From Nipponacmea schrenckii (lineage: Eukaryota > Mollusca > Gastropoda > Lottiidae), in NCBI GenBank assembly GCA_030562195.1, contig JAUJPP010000012.1, positions 5,456,001 to 5,520,000 on the forward strand: DNA of 64,000 bases, given 5' to 3'. Below are positions 57,761-64,000 of this stretch, piece by piece. Below the pieces are notes generated by a model. That model was given only the letters and a program-made list of their open reading frames with translations, did no database searches and was not told the DNA's origin. Each line of letters opens with the position of its first letter. Position 1 is the stretch's first letter. Position numbers and translations under genes: made by a program.

Positions 57761-58406
57761 GTACAATTGGCATTATAACTTTACTAAAGATGTAACATAC
57801 CACTGTCCTCGACGTACACGAGGTGAATATCTACCAATGGTAGCTAATGAAGCTGACACACTGGATGCAGAAATACCACCAGAAAGTAAATATGTTCTTG
57901 GTTTTAATGAACCAAACGAAGTGGCTCATATGTCTCCTGAATGGTGTGCTGAACTCTGGCCTCGTGTTGAGAAGATAGCAGGAGACAGAATATTAGTGAG
58001 TCCAGCTCTAGCCGCTTGTGACATTTATCCCGATAAGTGTATAGATTGGTACGATCGATTCTTTAAGGCTTGCCCAGGATGTCGAGTAGACAAAATAGCG
58101 GTTCATGGTTACCATTGTGTACCTTATGAATTAATCCAGTCATTGGGGAAAATATCATCCCATTTTAATCGACCAGTTTGGTTAACAGAATTTGCTTGCC
58201 ATGGTAATGTTTCTAGTCAGGATCAGATTAATTTTATGAATATTGCTCTTCCTCTTCTAGAACAAGCTTCTTTTGTCGAAAGATATGCTTGGTTTAGTCA
58301 ACGTAAAAAGAAAGTGACAACTTTTATGCCAAATTTTAGTAGTAATCTGTTGAATTTGGATAGTCCTACACTCACGTCTGTTGGCACATTCTATAATAAT
58401 TACTGA
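57761..58406 (+). CDS. GH128-like glycosyl hydrolase 3, exon 2
   Basis: Completes a 263-residue secreted protein. Catalytic VLGFNEPN (Glu99) and VWLTEFAC (Glu192). Differs from gene 2 mainly at MVANEADTLDAE, a two-residue deletion after FNEPNE (VAHM instead of PNQSDM) and a few changes near the C-terminus (RKKKVTTFMP). The early AATAAA of gene 2 is TATAAA here; the next AATAAA is about 58523. The frame is intact, so it is presumably functional if exon 1 is spliced at 57414. Confidence 0.85.
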
Positions 58407-59084
58407 TGGCTGTTTATAAAGATGAAAATAATTACAAGAAGCTGCTATATAGTCCATTGAATATGAAAACCAACACGTCAAAAGAAAAGTGTTGCGGAAA
58501 GCCTTTATAAAATATAATTATAATAAATATTAATAATATAATTTCCAGCTACAGTATGTATTTACTTTGCTGTTAAATAAATAAATATATAATTATTTGA
58601 ATAATTAAGATATCATTCATTTAATAAACATCGAATCTTGATCCATACGAATCAGTCGACATCCACTATTAGAAAAAGTACAGCGATGGGATATAATATA
58701 GCTATGGATCCAGTGAAACAAAGGATTTCACGCAGTGACTCTGTAGTATGTTCCTACAAAAATCGCTAATTTGAATCTCGCTGCTAAAAACATAAGCTTT
58801 TGTTGTAGTATCAAGGCCATACATACGTAGATAGTATTTTTACCATTATGTTATCCCGACTGACATCTGTGATTCCAGTAAGTCGCAATATACTTGACCA
58901 GAATTTGTCTAATGGAGTATGTTATTGCGAGGGGAGGTCATTTGAATTGTATCCTTTTAAAACATAACACTTATTTAATTAACATAACATATTCAAAAAT
59001 AACACTTACTTATTTTAACATAAAACTTACATATTTCATCATAAAACTTACAATGCGAAGTTATAACTACACAACTGTACCCCT

Positions 59085-59374
59085 TCTTAACTATACCAAA
59101 TTTACTGTACCCATACTAAACTGTACCTCACCTATTGTACCCCTACACAACTGTACCCTTTCTCAACTGTAGGCCTACCTTATTTACTGTGGGCCTACTA
59201 AACTGTACCTCACTCACTGTACCCCTTCCTTACTATACCCCTACCCACCTGTATCCGACTCGACTGTATCCCTACTCAACCCATCTCACCTATACTCCTA
59301 CCCACTGTACCCCTTCACAGCTGTAACTCATACACAATCTACCTTACTCAACTGTACCCCTACGCACTATACAT
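59085..59374. repeat. Minisatellite 'ACTGTACCCCTAC', array 2, left part
   Basis: The duplicate of the 55725-56195 array, cut at TATACAT (59368-59374) by the LINE insertion. It resumes at 63883. Confidence 0.88.
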
Positions 59375-59403
59375 ACACAGGAGAACTAGTTCTACCGACA
59401 CAA

Positions 59404-60046
59404 GAAAGTAGTGAGAGTGATCTGATTGTAATATTTAAATCGCTCAAATCTGACATAGCAGACTTGAAAAATGAGGTTAAAGAACTAAATATGAAGAAAG
59501 AAGTTGCTCAAATAAAAAACGATGTTGAAACTTTGAAATCGGAAAATGAAAAATTAAGTTTGAGACTCGATCAATATGAAAACAGACAAAGACAAAATAA
59601 TCTGATTTTCTATGGTTTTAGAGAAAAGGACACTTTTGAAACAAAAGCTGATTGTACAAAACTTATTTGAGATTTGCTTTAAAAATGAGGTCAAAATCGA
59701 ATTTGTGAACAACTCAGATCTAGACTTTGAACGTATTTACAGATAAGGACACAAAAGAAATCCTAGTGATCGCCCAAGACCAATCTTAGTAATGTTCAAT
59801 AATCTTCGAGATAGAGATATGGTGTTGAGAAAATCTAAACAAGAGCTCAGGGGAAAAACTATTTCGGTATCTGAAGACTTCACAGACAGAGTTCGCTCAA
59901 TTAGGAAAGCTTTAGTCCCAATTCTTATTGAAGCGAAACAAAATGATAAGAAAGCGAGACTAATCTCTGACAAACTTTTAATTCATAGCAAGCCTTTTAC
60001 AATAAACCTTGAAACTAACTCGTTAATACCTATCACAGACAAATAG
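59404..60046 (+). pseudogene. LINE ORF1-like protein, frameshifted
   Basis: The first part has a long charged coiled coil (DLKNEVKELNMKKEVAQIKND...ENEKLSLRLDQYENRQRQ) then NNLIFYGFREKD. After a stop at about 59668 the frame shifts to PRPILVMFNNLRDRDMVLRKS, ISVSEDFTDRVRSIRKAL and KKARLISDKLLI. This is the nucleic-acid-binding ORF1 layout (coiled coil, RRM-like, C-terminal domain). Confidence 0.65.
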
Positions 60047-60099
60047 CAACCAAATGTCTTATTTAACGAGCATATCGACACCCATTCTGTAAAAACAAA

Positions 60100-60760
60100 A
60101 TTTCATTCTTATCTTGGAATATTGAAGGTCTAACATATAAATTAAAGAATTATTCCGATGAAATAATAACGAAAATTGAAAATTACGATGAAGTGGCTCT
60201 TGTCGAAACTTTTCAAAAAACATTGCCTTTCTAAACTATGCAGTGTATGAGTGTCCCAGAGTTTGTAAATATAATAAGGTCTCTGGGGCATAATAGTTCT
60301 GATAAAGAACTGACTTATAAAGTATGTCCAACGAATATTTACAAATAAGGGACCCGAAGAATCAGTGTGGCTTGAAATTAAATTATCGAGATTAGGGGAA
60401 ATTTCCAACCTAATAGTGGGTGCTCTGTATGTACCTCCCGAGGGTTCTATATTCTACCAAGATAAAGAGACAATCTGCGCTATAGAATATGCCGAGAAAG
60501 CCTTATTCGATATAAAAAATAATTTCCCCGACAAGGAAGTTCTGTTAATGGGGGATTTTAATGCAAGAACTGGTACATGCATCGATTATATACCTATGGA
60601 CCCCGACAGCCATATTCCAATTTTAAATTCATTCAATGACATAAACCCTCAAAACATAGATACACCTCCTTCAAGGTTGAGCAAAGACCAAATAAAAAAC
60701 AACTTTGGAACCCAAATGCTTGATATATGTTCTGTGTACGATTTGGTGATCATAAAATAA
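60100..60760 (+). pseudogene. LINE apurinic/apyrimidinic-type endonuclease, broken
   Basis: Starts FLSWNIEGL (the usual first motif) near 60103, is broken by stops near 60233 and 60345, then continues VWLEIKLSRLG, LIVGALYVPPEG, EVLLMGDFNARTG (catalytic GDFN) and SKDQIKNNFGTQMLDICSVYDLVI. The final SDH motif region lies in another frame around 60840-60900 (DYNVCKCDISKHFPITCTL-like). Confidence 0.65.
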
Positions 60761-61178
60761 TGTAGACGACTTTACCTATGTTAGTGATACTGGTTCTAGC
60801 ACAATAGACTATTTTATATGTTCTGGTAGTGCATTTAGTAATTTTTGTGATTACAATGTATGTAAGTGTGATATATCAAAACATTTCCCAATAACATGCA
60901 CACTGGAATTTGGTTGCCGTTCGTCATCGGGATACCGTCCACAACAACAAAACCAACAAACTCCAAAACTCGTGTGGAAAAATAGATACGCTAAAGAATT
61001 TGAAAAACCTTGTATCGAACGAGAAATTGAAGATGATAACGACAAAGCTATATGTTCTCTAAATAAACTGTTAATGTATACCGGTCAAGGTGCGGGAATG
61101 TAAGTAGTACCCAAACATGCAAAATCCGGAAAGAATTCCAAACCATGGTTTGATAAGGAATTAGTAAATCTCAAAAGG

Positions 61179-62330
61179 TTGAAAGGAAGACTTCTGAACC
61201 GATTCAGAACCATGAATTCTGAACAAACTTTGCGAGATTATCTTGAAGTGAAACAGTCCTTTAAATCAATTTGTGACCAAAAGAAGGAAATATTCCAAGA
61301 AAGTTTAAAGACTGAACTATTGGAACTCTGCGACCCAAAAACCTCTAACCAATTTTGGTCAAAAGTAAAGCCTTTACTGCGAACTAAACAACCAATTGTT
61401 CAAAACATTCGTGTTGAGGACTGGGTGAATCATTTTAAAAGTCTTCTAAATCCGCTCCAAACGGATCCGGAATCCCCAAATATTGTTAGTGAATCAATTG
61501 AAAATTTGGACGTGACTAGTGCAAATATATATCAAGATTGTGATGTTTTAACATTGAACGATGAAATCGTATTCGCTATTTCAAAACTAAAAAACGGTAA
61601 ATCAAGTGGCGAAGATGGCATTCCAGCCGAATTTTTTAAACTGGCTAAAATGCAGTTACTCCCCTTTATGTATAAGCCTTTCAATAATATCTTTTTAAGT
61701 GGCAAATTTCCAGACAGTTGGCGCACTAGTATAATAATACCCTTACACAAAAAGGGGGACACGCACAACCCTTGTAATTTTAGAGGGATATCCTTGTTGA
61801 ATATTCTTAGCAAAATATTCACTTCAATATTGAATAGACGATTAACGGAATGGTCAGGGTATAATTCTATCTTAGTGGAAGAACAGGCTGGCTTCCGGAA
61901 AGGCTATTCTACTATAGATAATGCCTTTATCTTGAAGAGCATTATTGAAAAATATTTATCGAAGAGAAAAGGCAGAGTCCTTTACTGTGCATTTATTGAC
62001 TTCATCTTCGACTTTTTGAATCGTCATAAATTATTTTATCTGTTGATTAAGAATGATATTGACGGCCCAATGTTAAATATCTTGAAGGATATAAATAAAT
62101 CTGTATTTTCTAAGGTTAAAATAGGAAATATAGTTTCAGGCTCATTTCCGTGTAATTCCGGGGTAAGACAAGGCTGTATACTCAGTCCATGGCTTTTACA
62201 TAAATGAACTTGCCTATATGATGAAACATAACTGCAGGTCTGGGATATTTATCGACAAATCTATCGAAGATATATTCATGCTCCTTTTTGCAGACGATCT
62301 GACTTTGACTGCTGACTCAATTGGTGGTCT
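61179..62330 (+). pseudogene. LINE reverse transcriptase, with deletion in motif A
   Basis: The 342-codon frame 61179-62207 has ISKLKNGKSSGEDGIPAEFFK, NFRGISLLNILSKIFTSIL, VEEQAGFRKGYSTIDNAF and CNSGVRQGCILSPWL. The catalytic motif C, LLFADDLTLTAD, follows in another frame at about 62283. Motif A reads FIDFIFDFLNRH instead of the usual FIDF-x-KAFD: two residues are missing next to the first catalytic Asp. Confidence 0.72.
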
Positions 62331-62953
62331 CTTGTGATAATTGGAATATGAATGTAAATTTAGAAAAAAGTAAAATATTAGTTTTCAAAAACGGTGGCAC
62401 ACTTTCAAAAAAGGAAAGATGGTACTATAAAGGTAATCTATTGCAGTCTGTAAACCATTACAAATATTTGGGTGTCGTTTTCTCAAATAAACATTCCTGG
62501 TCATTATGTTGTAAGACTTTATCCTAGCTAGCTTCAAAAGCTCTAAATGTAATAAAATGTTGTATGTGTAAGATAAGCCAAAAGGCAATGTAAAACATGT
62601 TTTAAGCTGTTTGATTCAATGATTTTTCCAATATTGTTTTATGGGGCAGAATTATGGGGAATAGGTTTTCAACCAGAAATCGAGATAGTTCATAATAAGT
62701 TTTGCAAATGGTTGCTATGTACAAGGGATAAAACTACCAATACCATTGCTGGAGGTGAATGTGGAAGATATCAGCTCTGTGTTTCATACATGTGAAAACC
62801 AATAAAATATTTTCTAAAAATACAACGAATGGAAGACCATAGACTCCCAAAACACTGCTTGCATATGCTTCTAAAACTCGATAACATCGGTCGGGAAAAC
62901 TGGTTTACTTCCATAAAAAATATTTTGTGTAATATGTTTGGATTGCACAGGGC

Positions 62954-63445
62954 ATGGTTGGTGATATAAATATGTTTCTGTCAGCTTTTCGTCAGAGAAT
63001 GAAAGATTTATATATACAAAAATGGTCTGAGTCTGTTGAGAACTCACCTAAGTGTGAATTTTATTCTCTTATTAAACAAGATTTATTTTGTGAAGCATAC
63101 CTCAATTGCAAATTACCGCATAATCTTCATTTCGCATTAGCAAACTTAAGATGTTCTACCCATGAATTGTCAATTGGAAAGGGCCGTCGAAAAGGTATCA
63201 ATCGAAATCTTCGTATCTGTCCTATATGCAACTCCAAGTTAATTGAAGATGAATATCATTTTATTCTAGAATGTTCTGTTCTTCAAGATATTAGAATCAA
63301 TTATTTACCTCTATTTTATCACAATAATCCCTCATTGCATAAACTGAAACAATTATTTCAAAGTTCATCAGAAACAACCGTAAATTCGCTAGCTATGTTT
63401 ATATATAAAGCACTAAAAGTTAGGAACCAAATCTTGTCAATATAA
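62954..63445 (+). pseudogene. LINE C-terminal region with Cys/His motif
   Basis: A 163-codon frame: DLYIQKWSESVENSPKCEFY, HFALANLRCSTHELSIGKGRR and RNLRICPICNSKLIEDEYHFILECSVLQDIR (CxxC...H...C). It is the end of LINE ORF2 and is followed by the 3' untranslated region to 63882. Confidence 0.7.
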
Positions 63446-63882
63446 ATATCAAATTATACTTTTTATCTATTTAAGTTTGTACTATGTATGTTTACAACTA
63501 ATGTTTATACTTTACTTATATCTATATCTATATTCTATATATTATATTATAAATTTATCTGTGTATTGTACATAAATGTTAACAACTATTATTCATATCT
63601 AATATCTATACATCATATTATTCATTTATGTATGTAAATGTTTATAACTACTACCCTATCCTAATGTCTTATCCATCACAGCACGAAAATAAAGTCTACT
63701 TCCTTTATATTATATCGAAAAACCAATTTGCTCTAACTATTGACTAAACCATAACGTTATTATCATAAATCATGAACTCACATTTATATTTATATTATAT
63801 ATTTGTATATAAATTAATTGTATATTTAGTCCAGTGCCTGTTCCATAGTATTTTCTAAAGTACGAAATAAAATTATTATTAT

Positions 63883-64000
63883 TATACATTGTACTCCTAC
63901 TCAACTGTATCCATACTCATCTGTCCCCTGCTCATTGTACACCAACTTACTGTGCCTCTACCCACTAAATTCTACCTAACTGTACAACTGCTAAACCCTA
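63883..64000. repeat. Minisatellite array 2, right part, runs off the window
   Basis: Resumes TATACATTGTACTCCTACTCAACTGTATCCATACTCATCTG, here in order the same units as 56030-56130 of array 1, confirming that one array was split by the LINE. Confidence 0.85.

Larger units (their letters stand above)
59375..63882 (+). mobile_element. LINE (ORF1, APE endonuclease, RT), 4.5 kb, decayed
   Basis: Inserted in the minisatellite with a 7-bp duplication TATACAT (59368-59374 and 63883-63889). It ends in an ATT-repeat tail (AATAAAATTATTATTATTAT) rather than poly(A). Order: ORF1-like coiled coil, endonuclease (GDFNARTG), reverse transcriptase, post-RT region and the C-terminal CPICNSKLIEDEYHFILEC. There are many frameshifts and stops. 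5'-truncated, as ORF1 begins inside its coiled coil. Clade not assigned; no RNase H is seen. Confidence 0.85.

Overview
This window looks like nuclear DNA from a lophotrochozoan animal, most likely a marine mollusc. The reasons are AT-rich DNA with GT-AG introns, several non-LTR and LTR retrotransposon families, many tandem and GAC/GGA-rich interspersed repeats, an animal-type Roco kinase-less GTPase, and THAP and P2X7-intracellular-like exons of the kind common in marine invertebrate genomes. The species cannot be named from the sequence alone. There are five credible host genes; most of the rest is mobile or repetitive.

Layout. 1-4.3 kb: non-coding with weak repeats. 4.3-5.3 kb (minus): a 327-residue multi-pass transporter of the triose-phosphate/SLC35 type, with a splice acceptor directly before its ATG. 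6.3-8.2 kb: a diverged tandem array. 8.2-10.4 kb: two different LINE fragments joined end to end. 10.19-14.98 kb: a 2.39-kb block present twice in direct tandem and almost identical. 16.4-17.0 kb: a CTGT microsatellite and a repeat family shared with the 6.3-kb array. 18.9-25.75 kb (plus): a three-exon LRR-Roc-COR gene whose last intron holds a minisatellite that reverses orientation half way. 27.1-28.4 kb (plus): the first of three two-exon GH128-like (Asl1-like) secreted glycosidase genes. 28.7-30.9 kb: tandem repeats and MITEs.

30.9-35.5 kb: an LTR retroelement with a 4-bp target duplication. It has a ComEA-like helix-hairpin-helix at its N-terminus, a decayed Gypsy-type integrase, and a zinc-finger plus TatD-like nuclease module downstream, but no reverse transcriptase. 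From 35.6 to 39.1 kb the LTR 3' part, the tail of the MITE it landed in and the next flank have become a 310-bp satellite with a two-unit higher-order pattern. That satellite is itself interrupted by a 1.8-kb terminal-inverted-repeat element carrying convergent P2X7-like and THAP exons. 39.4-40.4 kb: a purine-strand minisatellite and a fold-back repeat.

40.7-48.5 kb: a minus-strand LINE split by a 4.55-kb element with long inverted repeats and a TTAA duplication. Removing the element restores the LINE reading frame. Inside lies a Copia-type pol (integrase, RT, RNase H) and a further MITE. 50.3-51.5 kb: fragments of an unassigned element and a Mutator-like transposase. 54.0-64.0 kb: two further GH128-like genes in a tandem segmental duplication. 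The second copy has eight copies of its own 5' splice site in a 26-bp minisatellite, and its downstream 'ACTGTACCCCTAC' array has received a 4.5-kb LINE with a 7-bp target duplication.

How the genes relate: the three GH128-like genes share signal peptide, intron position and phase, and both catalytic glutamates, so they form a local family probably acting on beta-1,3-glucan outside the cell. The transporter and the Roco gene show no functional link to them.
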